Shown here: in pieces, positions 8,344 to 16,227 of the stretch
Position numbering within the stretch: position 1 is the stretch's first letter
How the letters are laid out: every line of letters starts with the position of its first letter
From: Pelagicoccus albus
GTDB lineage: Bacteria > Verrucomicrobiota > Verrucomicrobiia > Opitutales > Opitutaceae
DNA: 64,000 bases
Direction: 5' to 3'
Assembly (NCBI RefSeq): GCF_014230145.1
Contig: NZ_JACHVC010000006.1
Coordinates: forward strand, 124,001-188,000
Translations under genes and position numbers: made by a program
Notes under the pieces: model-generated
Told to the model about the DNA's origin: nothing
The model's database searches: none
Seen by the model: only the letters and a program-made list of their open reading frames with translations

Positions 8344-9741
8344 CTACTTTTTCTTCCGGTTCTTGAACCACTTGCGGAAGTCGCCCCCTTGGAATTTCGG
8401 TAGCTTACGGGTGCCTTGCCAGCTTTGGGCAGAAGGGTGGGGAACCAGCTGAGTCGGGATGTAGTTCATGGTATGGCCCATGGTCAGAGCTGTCTTCCAC
8501 ATGCTCGGTTGGGAGCAAAGGGTCGCCCACATGCCGAGCTTTGGCGTGCCCTTCATGGCTTCGCTCGCTCCTTCGCGCTTGGCTTTATCGCGCAAACGGA
8601 GAAGCAAATCCGGTATCGGGATGTTGACAGGGCAGACTTCATTGCACGCTCCGCAGAGGCTGGATGCCTTTGGCAAATCCGCTAATTGCGGGAAGCGATT
8701 GCCGGCCAAGAGCGGGCTAAGAACCGCTCCAACTGGACCTGGGTAAACGCTGCGGTAGGCGTGTCCTCCTGACTGGCGGTAAATCGGGCAAACGTTGAGA
8801 CAGGCTCCGCAACGGATACAGCGAAGGATTTCGCGGCAGTCGGAGGCCAGCACCTCTGTTCGGCGATTGTCCACGAAGATGATGTGCATCTCCTCTGGGC
8901 CGTGCGGTTGCTCGGGGCGCTTGGGTCCGCCGATAAACTGGTTGTAGACGGTGAGCTGCTGGCCGGTGCCGGAGCGTCCGATCAAGTTTAGAAACAAGGC
9001 TAGGTCCCGATCGGTAGGCACGATCTTTTCGATGCCAACCATGGCGATGTGCACCTTGTTGGCCGCCATGCAGAAACGAGCGTTTCCTTCGTTGGTAACG
9101 ATAGCGATGCGTCCTGATTCTGCGGATACGAAATTGGCGCCCGTTAGTCCGACGTCCGCATCGAGATACTTTTGACGCAAGTGAGCACGGGCTCGGCGAG
9201 TGATGGTTTCCGGATCGTCGTTGTATTCACCCAATCCCTCGCGTTCGAAACTCTTGGCGATGCCACGGCGATTTTTGTGAACGATCGGTGTGACGATGTG
9301 GGAAGGGTGGTCTCCGTCGATCTGAAGAATGAATTCTCCCAAGTCGGTTTCCACGACTTCCTTCCCGCTTTTTTCCAGGAAGTCCAAGAGGTGGATTTCT
9401 TCGGTCAGCATGGACTTGGATTTGACCATGCTTTTGCAACCCTTCTCGTTCATGATGTCCAAGACCTTTTGGCGGGCCGCGGTCTCGTCGAAGGCGAAGT
9501 GGACCTTCGCTCCGTTGCGCGTGAAGCTTGCTTCGGCTTGCTCGAGGTATTGGTCCAAGTGTTCGAGGGTGTGCTGCTTGATCTTGCCGGCGGTTTCGCG
9601 GAGCTTGTCGGGGTCGGCGTAGTCGCGGCCGAGGGCGGCGTAGCGACGTTCGGACTTCATCTTGGCCCCGATGAAGTTTGCCTCGTGAACTTCGTCGCTT
9701 AGGTCGCGGGCGACGGTATCGATTTTTTGCTTGGTCTTCAT
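8344..9741 (-). CDS. lutB: Lactate utilisation iron-sulfur protein LutB
   Basis: 465 residues, typical for LutB/YkgF. The N-terminal two thirds is a LUD-like domain (GLTGANFVSAESGRIAIVTN). The C-terminal part carries two ferredoxin-type 4Fe-4S motifs: CIRCGACLNVCP (Cys308, 311, 314, 318) and CGACNEVCP (Cys363, 366, 370). It acts with LutA and LutC in cytosolic or membrane-associated L-lactate oxidation. The basic C-terminal tail is ordinary. It lies 24 bp downstream of lutA in the same transcription unit. Confidence 0.94.
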   Translation of the reverse strand: MKTKQKIDTVARDLSDEVHEANFIGAKMKSERRYAALGRDYADPDKLRETAGKIKQHTLEHLDQYLEQAEASFTRNGAKVHFAFDETAARQKVLDIMNEKGCKSMVKSKSMLTEEIHLLDFLEKSGKEVVETDLGEFILQIDGDHPSHIVTPIVHKNRRGIAKSFEREGLGEYNDDPETITRRARAHLRQKYLDADVGLTGANFVSAESGRIAIVTNEGNARFCMAANKVHIAMVGIEKIVPTDRDLALFLNLIGRSGTGQQLTVYNQFIGGPKRPEQPHGPEEMHIIFVDNRRTEVLASDCREILRCIRCGACLNVCPIYRQSGGHAYRSVYPGPVGAVLSPLLAGNRFPQLADLPKASSLCGACNEVCPVNIPIPDLLLRLRDKAKREGASEAMKGTPKLGMWATLCSQPSMWKTALTMGHTMNYIPTQLVPHPSAQSWQGTRKLPKFQGGDFRKWFKNRKKK

Positions 9742-9765
9742 GGCAGACGTTTGGGGAGGAGGGTC

Positions 9766-10539
9766 TTAGATTTTGCCCGCGTTCTTTAGCGAGTCGCGCA
9801 GTATTTGGGCGAGGTGGAGGCGTTTGGTCTTCAGGCCTCGCTTGTCCATCATGCCGCCGAAGTGCATCATGCAGCCCATGTCCGCGGCTCCAACTATGTC
9901 CGGCTTACAGGCTACGAGATTCTCGATTTTCAGCTCGCCCATCTTTTCCGAAATATTGGGGAAACTCACCGAGAAGGTTCCGCCGAAACCACAGCATTGC
10001 TCGACTTCGTCGATCGGTTGAACGGTGAGGTCTTCGATTGAATTGAACAAAGTAGCAACAGCCTCCGGCGAACGCGAACCGCGAAGGTGGCAGCTCCGGT
10101 GGAAGGTCATGTTGGCCTTCAGCTTACCCGGCCATTCAGTGATGCCGAGGCCATGTACGATGAAGTCGGCGAGTTCCCAGGTCCGGTTGGCCAGGGCTTG
10201 AATTTCCGGCAGGTCGGCTTCCTTTTCGAAAGCGAGCGGAGCTCCGTGGAAAACCATCGCCGCGCAGGAGCCGGAAGGAACGATGACTGGTTTGTCGCCG
10301 GTAAAGGTCTTCACCATGTGGCGTACGACTTTGCGTGAGCTTTCCCAGTCGCCCGCGTTAAAGGCAGGCTGTCCGCAGCAGGTCTGTCCTTCGGGGAGCT
10401 CGATATCGCAACCGAGGAACTCGAGTACCTCGACGGTGGCCTGGGCGACGTCTGCGTAAAAGGCATCGCATAGGCAAGTGGTCATCAACTGAACCGAGGT
10501 GGAAGTCGGTCGGTTTGGAGGTGTGTGAAGCAAACTCAT
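9766..10539 (-). CDS. lutA: Lactate utilisation protein LutA (CCG-domain Fe-S oxidoreductase)
   Basis: 257 residues, against about 240 for LutA/YkgE. Two cysteine-rich CCG domains: TCCGQPAFNAGDW (Cys54-Cys55) and QCCGFGGTFSV in the C-terminal half, as in the glycolate oxidase/heterodisulfide reductase family. It is the first gene of the lut run and begins 36 bp after the rhamnulokinase stop codon, so deoR-rhaB-lutABC may be transcribed as one minus-strand unit divergent from the microcompartment operon. This arrangement links kinase, lactate formation and lactate oxidation. Confidence 0.93.
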   Translation of the reverse strand: MSLLHTPPNRPTSTSVQLMTTCLCDAFYADVAQATVEVLEFLGCDIELPEGQTCCGQPAFNAGDWESSRKVVRHMVKTFTGDKPVIVPSGSCAAMVFHGAPLAFEKEADLPEIQALANRTWELADFIVHGLGITEWPGKLKANMTFHRSCHLRGSRSPEAVATLFNSIEDLTVQPIDEVEQCCGFGGTFSVSFPNISEKMGELKIENLVACKPDIVGAADMGCMMHFGGMMDKRGLKTKRLHLAQILRDSLKNAGKI

Positions 10540-10575
10540 GTCGTTAAATGGTAGAGATTTTCCGGATACGTATAG

Positions 10576-12078
10576 CTAGGACGAATTTTTTGATTTTCGG
10601 CTCGCGAGCACGGCTTTGTATTTTTGGTAGGCTGCTTTCCAGCTTTCTGGATCTTGGGGCTCGAAGGTTTTGACTTGTGCAGAGTTGGCCACGACCTGGC
10701 GTCCCTCCTTTAGGCTTCCGATGGCGCCAGATGCCAACATTTGTGTAATTATGTTACCAAGACCTGTGGCTTCGACCGGGCCAGCCTTTACGGTGATGCC
10801 GATGGCGTTGGCGGCGAATTGGTTGAGAAGGTTGTCCTGGCAGCCACCTCCGACAATGTGTAGGGAGGTCGGTTCTTTGACTACGTAAGAAATCAGGCGT
10901 TGCCAAACCTCGGAGTAGCGAAGGGCCAGGCTTTCGTAAATACAGCGAATGATTTGACCCGGCGTCTCGGGAATGGGTTGCCCGGTGTGGCGGCAGTAGG
11001 CTTGTACCTTTTCCGGCATGCGGCCGGCTTCTTCGAAGAGCGGGTCATCCGGGTAGATGAGGGAACGAAACGGTTCGGCTTCGCTAGCCAGGTCCGCCAT
11101 ACGCGAGTAGGGAATGTCCTCTCCGTTGGCTAGCCAGTGGCGACGAGATTCTTGTATTAGCCAAAGGCCGCAAATGTTTTTGAGGAAACGAACACCGTGG
11201 CCGACTCCGATTTCGTTGGTGAATGCGTCGATGAAGGATTCGTCAGAGATGTTTGGGCGGGGCAGGTCCAGCCCCATTAGGGACCAGGTGCCGCTACTTA
11301 GGAAAGCTGGGTTTTCCTCTTGGCTGGGGATGGCTGCTACGGCGCTGGCCGTGTCGTGTCCGGCGATAGTGACGACTTTGGTTTTGGTCAGTCCGGTCTT
11401 TTGGGCGACGTTTTCCAAAAGTGGTCCAAGCTCTTCTCCTGGATCGCTTATCTTTTTAAATAGCTTTTCGGGCATGCCGAGCCGCTCGATAAGGTCACGA
11501 TCCCAATCTCGAATAATCGGATTGTAAAGCTGACTAGTGCTCACGACGCTGCGCTCTTGGGAGCGAACGCCAGAGAGCCAGTACGATATGAGGTCTGGGA
11601 GAAAAAGAAGGTCTGCCGCGATATCGAGAGCTGGGTTCTTGCGTTCCACTTCAGACAGAAGCTGGAAGATGGTATTGAAGAACATCAGCTGAATGCCGGT
11701 CGCTCGGTAGATCTCTTGCTTTCCGATTATTTGGTCGGCCAGATCCATCATCCCGTCGGTCCGCTTGTCGCGGTACTGATAGGGGAGGCCTAGAAGATTT
11801 CCTTGTTCGTCGAGCAGGCCGTAGTCTACTCCCCAGGTGTCGACTCCCACGCTTATGGGGCGGTCGGAATAGAGTTCTCCCGCTTTTTTAAGTCCGTCGA
11901 CAATATTTCGATACAGATCGGTTATGTTCCAGTGCCAACCACTGGGAAGCTCTACGGGCGTGTTGTCGAAGCGGTTCAGCTCGCGGAGTTCGATGCGCTC
12001 GCCGTCGAATTCTCCGGCGATGACGCGTCCGCTGCCAGCTCCTAGGTCGACTGCAAGGTAGACTTGGTTGAGGCTCAT
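10576..12078 (-). CDS. rhaB: L-rhamnulokinase (FGGY family)
   Basis: ATP-dependent phosphorylation of L-rhamnulose to rhamnulose-1-phosphate, the substrate type for the class II aldolase downstream of pduL. 500 residues. FGGY-family signatures: N-terminal AVDLGAGSGRVIAGEFDG, VGVDTWGVDYGLLDEQGNLL, AGHDTASAVAA, FLSSGTWSLMGLD and the C-terminal IVGGGCQDNLLNQFAANAIG. ATG at 12078 is preferred over the upstream TTG at 12117 because it starts one base after the deoR stop codon, typical translational coupling. No fuculokinase is present in the window, so this enzyme may also serve L-fuculose; that is speculation from gene content. Confidence 0.92.
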   Translation of the reverse strand: MSLNQVYLAVDLGAGSGRVIAGEFDGERIELRELNRFDNTPVELPSGWHWNITDLYRNIVDGLKKAGELYSDRPISVGVDTWGVDYGLLDEQGNLLGLPYQYRDKRTDGMMDLADQIIGKQEIYRATGIQLMFFNTIFQLLSEVERKNPALDIAADLLFLPDLISYWLSGVRSQERSVVSTSQLYNPIIRDWDRDLIERLGMPEKLFKKISDPGEELGPLLENVAQKTGLTKTKVVTIAGHDTASAVAAIPSQEENPAFLSSGTWSLMGLDLPRPNISDESFIDAFTNEIGVGHGVRFLKNICGLWLIQESRRHWLANGEDIPYSRMADLASEAEPFRSLIYPDDPLFEEAGRMPEKVQAYCRHTGQPIPETPGQIIRCIYESLALRYSEVWQRLISYVVKEPTSLHIVGGGCQDNLLNQFAANAIGITVKAGPVEATGLGNIITQMLASGAIGSLKEGRQVVANSAQVKTFEPQDPESWKAAYQKYKAVLASRKSKNSS

Positions 12079-12079
12079 G

Positions 12080-12868
12080 TCAGGTCTTTGGATTGGTAGC
12101 GGGTGTGGATTGGGCAATAGTGACCTTTGATCCCAGCGAGCGGATTTCGTTCACGAGTTCTGGGTCGGCCCCGCTATCGGTAATGATTTCGGAAATGTCG
12201 GAGGTGGAGGCAAAAAAGTACTCGGAGCGCTTATTGAACTTGCTGGAGTCCACCAGCAGGACGACACGTTCCGCGTGTTCAACTAGACGAGTCTTGAAGG
12301 TCGCTTGCTGTTCGAAGCCTTCGCTTGCTCCGCGCTTCAGGTCGTAGCCGATGCAGGATAGGAAGGCGGTATGCACATTGTGGCGACGGAGCGTATCAAT
12401 CGTCTCTCCTCCCACGAAGGTATGAGTCTTTCGGTGATAGCGGCCTCCAGTGGATACAAGTTCTACTTCCTGCAGTCGCGACACGTGCTCAATGACTGCG
12501 AAGGAGTTCGTGACCACGCGGAACGGCTGATCGGGCAGGGCACTGACCAGAGCGAATGCAGTGGTGCTGCTGTCGAAGGCGTATGTTTGGCCCGGCTGGA
12601 TAAGATCGCTGGCCGCTTGGGCGATGGCGATCTTGTCGTCCACGCGCAGATTTTGCCGCTCGTTGAAGGACTGAAGACGAGGGCGCCCCGTCATGCTGGC
12701 CGCTCCCCCGTGGATACGTTTCAGCTGATGCGTTTCTGACAGGGCCTGCAAATCGCGACGAATAGTTTCGTCGGTCACCTCGAATTCGGCCGCTAGATCG
12801 ACGGTGCGGACCGTGCCCCGATCTTCGATCAGAGAGAGGATAATTTGCTGTCTTTCGGGCGCTAACAT
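12080..12868 (-). CDS. DeoR-family transcriptional repressor of the microcompartment locus
   Basis: 262 residues from ATG 12868 (an in-frame TTG at 12907 is a weaker alternative). The N-terminal DeoR helix-turn-helix is clear: RTVDLAAEFEVTDETIRRDL, followed by LKRIHGGA. The rest is the DeoR sensor domain that binds phosphorylated sugars (ATTAFALV-like stretch SSTTAFALVSALP, then VSTGGRYHRKTHTFVGGET and VDSSKFNKRSEYFFA). DeoR regulators are typical of PVM microcompartment loci. It is divergent from pduL with a 110-bp gap and is coupled to rhaB. The likely inducer is a sugar phosphate intermediate such as rhamnulose- or fuculose-1-phosphate (inference). Confidence 0.9.
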   Translation of the reverse strand: MLAPERQQIILSLIEDRGTVRTVDLAAEFEVTDETIRRDLQALSETHQLKRIHGGAASMTGRPRLQSFNERQNLRVDDKIAIAQAASDLIQPGQTYAFDSSTTAFALVSALPDQPFRVVTNSFAVIEHVSRLQEVELVSTGGRYHRKTHTFVGGETIDTLRRHNVHTAFLSCIGYDLKRGASEGFEQQATFKTRLVEHAERVVLLVDSSKFNKRSEYFFASTSDISEIITDSGADPELVNEIRSLGSKVTIAQSTPATNPKT

Positions 12869-12978
12869 GGGTGTGTGACAAATTTGGGTATATCTGTGTT
12901 TATGCAAGAAATATGTTGACTTGGTGTGGGAAAATGTGGGTTTTACTGTTCAAGCCAACAAAACCCAACACTTTCTCC
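12869..12978. promoter_or_regulatory. Divergent control region between deoR and pduL
   Basis: TTGACT at 12916-12921 could be a plus-strand -35 box, but no convincing -10 is seen at normal spacing. Two direct repeats TGTGGGAAAA and TGTGGGTTTT lie exactly 10 bp apart (12925-12944), one helical turn. The second has an inverted partner AAAACCCAACA at 12960-12970. Regular spacing and inverted symmetry fit operator sites for the DeoR repressor. This is inference from position and pattern. Confidence 0.5.
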
Positions 12979-13638
12979 ATGAATAATACCCTCACTCGCG
13001 CCCAAGTAGAGCAGTTGGTTAGAGCTAGCTTAAGCCGTCAGGCTGGAGCTTCGGTTTCTTCCGCTCCTAGCCCATTGGTGGTAAATTCCAGCGCCCGCCA
13101 CTGTCATTTGTCGCCAGCGGCGGTAGAGACCTTGTTTGGCAAGGGGCACACGCTGACTCCTATGAAGTCTCTTTACATGGATGGCCAATACGCCGCCAAG
13201 GAGACCGTTACGCTGATCGGCCCACGCAGTCGCGTCATTTCCAACCTCCGTATCCTCGGTCCTTGTCGTGACCTAAACCAAGTCGAGCTCGCATACACGG
13301 ACTCGATTTCTCTTGGCTTCGATATTCCGGTTCGGAATTCCGGAGACATCGCTGGCACACCTGGCTGCATGTTGATGGGGCCGGCTGGCTTCTTGGAAAT
13401 GGAAGAGGGTGTTATCCGCGCTGCTCCACACGTGCACATGCACCCCAAGGATGCCGAATACTACGGTGTGGAAAACAAGAGCTACATGAAGCTCCGCGTA
13501 GGAGGTGAGCTCGGTGTGACATTCGACCGTATTTTCGTTCGCGTAGATCCAGCCTTCAAGCTCGAGGTGCATATCGATACTGATGAAGCGAATGCCTGTG
13601 GCCTTGGCAAAGGCGTGCAGTGTGAACTCATAAAGTAG
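12979..13638 (+). CDS. pduL: Phosphate acyltransferase PduL (microcompartment type)
   Basis: Exchanges CoA for phosphate on the acyl-CoA made by the aldehyde dehydrogenase (here predicted lactyl-CoA to lactyl-phosphate) and regenerates CoA inside the shell. 219 residues from ATG 12979. The open frame continues upstream through the promoter region, but that stretch has no PduL similarity. The two zinc-binding histidine motifs are present: RHCH (His41, His43) and HVHMHP (His151, 153, 155). The first ~20 residues (NNTLTRAQVEQLVRASLSRQ) form an amphipathic helix followed by a Ser/Ala/Pro linker, a typical encapsulation peptide. First gene of the plus-strand microcompartment operon. Confidence 0.93.
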   Translation: MNNTLTRAQVEQLVRASLSRQAGASVSSAPSPLVVNSSARHCHLSPAAVETLFGKGHTLTPMKSLYMDGQYAAKETVTLIGPRSRVISNLRILGPCRDLNQVELAYTDSISLGFDIPVRNSGDIAGTPGCMLMGPAGFLEMEEGVIRAAPHVHMHPKDAEYYGVENKSYMKLRVGGELGVTFDRIFVRVDPAFKLEVHIDTDEANACGLGKGVQCELIK

Positions 13639-13708
13639 TCACGCAGCGGATACAAAAAATCTAGAATTCTGAAACGTTTACAAAGACAAACCCAAAACCA
13701 ATAAAGCA

Positions 13709-13978
13709 ATGAGTGAATCCATCGGATTGATCGAAACCAAGGGCCTGACCGGCTCAATCGAGGCGAGCGACGCAATGGCCAAGGCTGCGGCAGTAACTCT
13801 CGTCAAGCAAATCTCCATCGGCGGCGGCTTCTTGACCGTAGTCGTTAAGGGAGACGTAGGAAGCGTCAAGGCGGCTGTGGAAGCAGGCGCAGAAGCGGCC
13901 AATCGCGTAGGAGAGCTCGTTTCTTCAAACGTAATCGCCCGTCCACACGAAGAGCTTCTCAAGTATTTCGGAGCATAA
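13709..13978 (+). CDS. Microcompartment hexameric shell protein BMC-H (1)
   Basis: 89 residues, one BMC domain (IGLIETKGLTGSIEASDAM to the VIARPHEEL ending). It forms hexamers that tile the shell facets. The pore-lining loop reads SIGGG, different from the other two BMC-H proteins here, suggesting a different pore chemistry. The conserved edge motif IARPHEE is intact. It starts 70 bp after pduL and is followed 24 bp later by BMC-H 2. Confidence 0.96.
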   Translation: MSESIGLIETKGLTGSIEASDAMAKAAAVTLVKQISIGGGFLTVVVKGDVGSVKAAVEAGAEAANRVGELVSSNVIARPHEELLKYFGA

Positions 13979-14002
13979 CCCCCAGCTGGAGACCTAGATA
14001 AA

Positions 14003-14281
14003 ATGGCTAAGCAAGCAATTGGAATGATCGAATGTAAGGGGCTCATCAGCCTCATGGAAGCCGCTGACGCAGCTCTTAAGTCCGCCGACGTCACTATGAC
14101 AGGTTGGGAAAAGATCGGCTCTGGGCTGGTAACTGGTTTCTTCACCGGCGACGTAGCAGCTGTTAAGGCTGCGGTAGAAGCTGGATCCGAAGCCGCTTCC
14201 CAAGTTGGTGAAGTTGTATCCGTACAAGTTATCCCACGCCCTCACGACGACCTGAGCAAGCTCGGTACTTGGATTGGCTAA
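14003..14281 (+). CDS. Microcompartment hexameric shell protein BMC-H (2)
   Basis: 92 residues with a single BMC domain (AIGMIECKGLISLMEAADAA; ending VIPRPHDDL). The pore loop reads KIGSG, the classical sequence. The protein differs substantially from BMC-H 1, so the pair are paralogues rather than a recent duplication. It lies between BMC-H 1 and the acetokinase-family gene. Confidence 0.96.
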   Translation: MAKQAIGMIECKGLISLMEAADAALKSADVTMTGWEKIGSGLVTGFFTGDVAAVKAAVEAGSEAASQVGEVVSVQVIPRPHDDLSKLGTWIG

Positions 14282-14333
14282 TTAAGCCGTATCCAGACTC
14301 TGTAGACATCGTTAATCAAACTGACCCTGTTTC

Positions 14334-15518
14334 ATGAAAATCCTAATCGCTAACCTCGGATCGACATCCTTCAAATATCGTCTCTTCGATATGGACGGAT
14401 CCTCCTCCTCGATGATCGCCAGTGGCGGTTTCGAGCGTGTGTCCGAGTACACGCCATGCATCGAAAAGATGCTGGAGGATCTCGTGGCGGAGGGTCACCT
14501 TGCTTCTGGATCCGAAATCGACGCGGTCGGCTTTAAGACCGTGTTGGGCAAGGATCTAAGTGGCTGCGTAGACGCCGACGAAAAGGTGCTCGCTGCGTTG
14601 GAGGGCTTCAAGGAAGTCGCTCCTGCTCACAACCCCGCCTATGCGGAAGGCATCCGTTGCTTCGAGCGACTTTTGCCGGAAGTTCGTCGCGTCGCCTTGT
14701 TCGAAACCGCTTTCTATCAGTGGATGACTCCTGCGGCCTTTAGTTACGCCATCCCGCAAGCTTGGCGTGATTTGGGGATTCGCCGTTACGGTTTCCACGG
14801 GGCGAGCCACAAGTTCATCGCGGAACGTACCGCCAAGCTCTTCGGTCGCTACGATGTAGCGGATCGAGTGCGTAGCTTGTATGTCGATGGTCCAGGCGAG
14901 TTCTCCGCAGAGCCATTCCGTGTGCTGTCCTGTCACCTAGGTGGTAGCAGTTCGGTCACCGGTATCAAAAATGGTTTGGCGATCGGTACGAGCATGGGCT
15001 TCAGCCCGCAGAGCGGACTTCCTCAAAACAACCGAGTAGGCGATCTAGATTCGATGGCGGTTCCTTACGCTTGCAAGATGCTTGGCATCGAAGTGGGCGA
15101 AGCGGAACGCCAATTGAACAAGGAGAGCGGATTGCTTGGATTGTCCGGAGTCAGCAATGACGTGCGCGATGTGCGTGAAGCGGCTGCCGGCGGAAGCGAA
15201 GAGGCCAAGTTGGCGATCGATACGCTAGTGGATAGCATCCGTCATTGGATGGGATCCTTTTATTTCAAGATGGGCGGAGCGGAGGTTATCTCCTTCACGG
15301 CCGGAATCGGAGAAAACGATGTGGAGCTACGCTCCGCGGTGTGCGCTGGATTGGAAGATCTCGGAGTGCATATCGACCAAGCTGCGAACGAGGCGACTAT
15401 TCGTGGCAAGGAAGGCGTCATCAGCACCGATGATTCGGCAGTTAAGGTGGTGGTTATCCCAGCGAATGAAGAGCTGGTTATAGCCCGCGAAGTCTACCGT
15501 CAAGTATCCAAAGACTAA
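14334..15518 (+). CDS. ackA: Acetate/propionate kinase family enzyme (predicted lactyl-phosphate to lactate)
   Basis: 394 residues, the normal length for acetokinases. Family motifs: N-terminal ANLGSTSFKYRLFDMDG, RYGFHGASHKFIAERTAK, LSCHLGGSSSVTGIKNGLAI and FTAGIGENDVELR near the C-terminus. It transfers phosphate from an acyl-phosphate to ADP. In this locus the substrate is expected to be lactyl-phosphate made by PduL, giving lactate and one ATP. There is no clear encapsulation peptide, so it may act outside the shell. It is embedded between shell genes, as in other PVM loci. Substrate choice is inference. Confidence 0.92.
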   Translation: MKILIANLGSTSFKYRLFDMDGSSSSMIASGGFERVSEYTPCIEKMLEDLVAEGHLASGSEIDAVGFKTVLGKDLSGCVDADEKVLAALEGFKEVAPAHNPAYAEGIRCFERLLPEVRRVALFETAFYQWMTPAAFSYAIPQAWRDLGIRRYGFHGASHKFIAERTAKLFGRYDVADRVRSLYVDGPGEFSAEPFRVLSCHLGGSSSVTGIKNGLAIGTSMGFSPQSGLPQNNRVGDLDSMAVPYACKMLGIEVGEAERQLNKESGLLGLSGVSNDVRDVREAAAGGSEEAKLAIDTLVDSIRHWMGSFYFKMGGAEVISFTAGIGENDVELRSAVCAGLEDLGVHIDQAANEATIRGKEGVISTDDSAVKVVVIPANEELVIAREVYRQVSKD

Positions 15519-15576
15519 TTACTTTTATAAAATCAAAAAAATGGCTCTAAGGAGCCGAAAAACCCAAAGAATCAAA

Positions 15577-15885
15577 ATGGCAACACAAGCAATCGGAATC
15601 CTCGAAACTAAGGGGCTTATCGCTCTCGTGCAAGGCACGGACGCGATGCTCAAATCCGCCAACGTCGAAGTCGCTGGTCCAATGACTGGCGTAGGCAGCG
15701 CTCTCGTTAGCGTAACAATCCGCGGCGACGTAGCGGCTGTGAAGTCTGCTATCGAAACCGGTGCGGACTCCGCTAGCCAGTTCGGCGAAGTTGTCAGCGC
15801 TCACGTGATCGCTCGTCCACACGAAGACACAGAAACGGTTATTCCTCACTCTAAGCCAGCAGCCAAACGCGCCGCAGCCAAGTAA
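15577..15885 (+). CDS. Microcompartment hexameric shell protein BMC-H (3) with basic tail
   Basis: 102 residues from ATG 15577. An in-frame ATG at 15541 would add MALRSRKTQRIK, but that stretch is not part of the BMC domain. Single BMC domain (AIGILETKGLIALVQGTDAM; ending VIARPHEDT). The pore loop reads TGVGS. Unlike the other two it ends in a short Lys/Ala-rich extension (SKPAAKRAAAK), which could face the lumen or the cytosol. Five nt separate it from the first BMC-P gene. Confidence 0.93.
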   Translation: MATQAIGILETKGLIALVQGTDAMLKSANVEVAGPMTGVGSALVSVTIRGDVAAVKSAIETGADSASQFGEVVSAHVIARPHEDTETVIPHSKPAAKRAAAK

Positions 15886-15889
15886 GGCA

Positions 15890-16204
15890 ATGTACCTGGC
15901 GAAAGTAATAGGTTCGGTCGTTTCGACCAAGAAGGACGAGAGCATGCGCGGCCGCAAGCTGCTCATGGTCCGCCCGATGCTGATCGATCCTGAAAATCCG
16001 AGCCAGTTAAAGGAAGGGGCCAATACGATCATCGCGATCGATACGCTCGGAGCGGGAGAGGGCGAGCTAGTCATGCTCGCCCAGGGAAGTTCCGCCCGGC
16101 AAGCCGAAGGCCTCAAGCAATTGCCCGTCGACGCCGCAATCGTCGGCCTAGTCGATACGGTCAATGTGCTCGGCAAGAAAACCTACGCAGCAAAAGACAG
16201 CTGA
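15890..16204 (+). CDS. Microcompartment pentameric vertex protein BMC-P (1)
   Basis: 104 residues, EutN/CcmL family: starts YLAKVIGSVVSTKKDESMRG, has the core IIAIDTLGAGEGELVMLAQG, and ends AAIVGLVDTVNV. Pentamers close the twelve vertices of the shell. It follows BMC-H 3 with a 4-nt gap and precedes the aldehyde dehydrogenase by 23 nt. Confidence 0.95.
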   Translation: MYLAKVIGSVVSTKKDESMRGRKLLMVRPMLIDPENPSQLKEGANTIIAIDTLGAGEGELVMLAQGSSARQAEGLKQLPVDAAIVGLVDTVNVLGKKTYAAKDS

Positions 16205-16227
16205 AGGCTGTCAGAGGAATTAGATAG

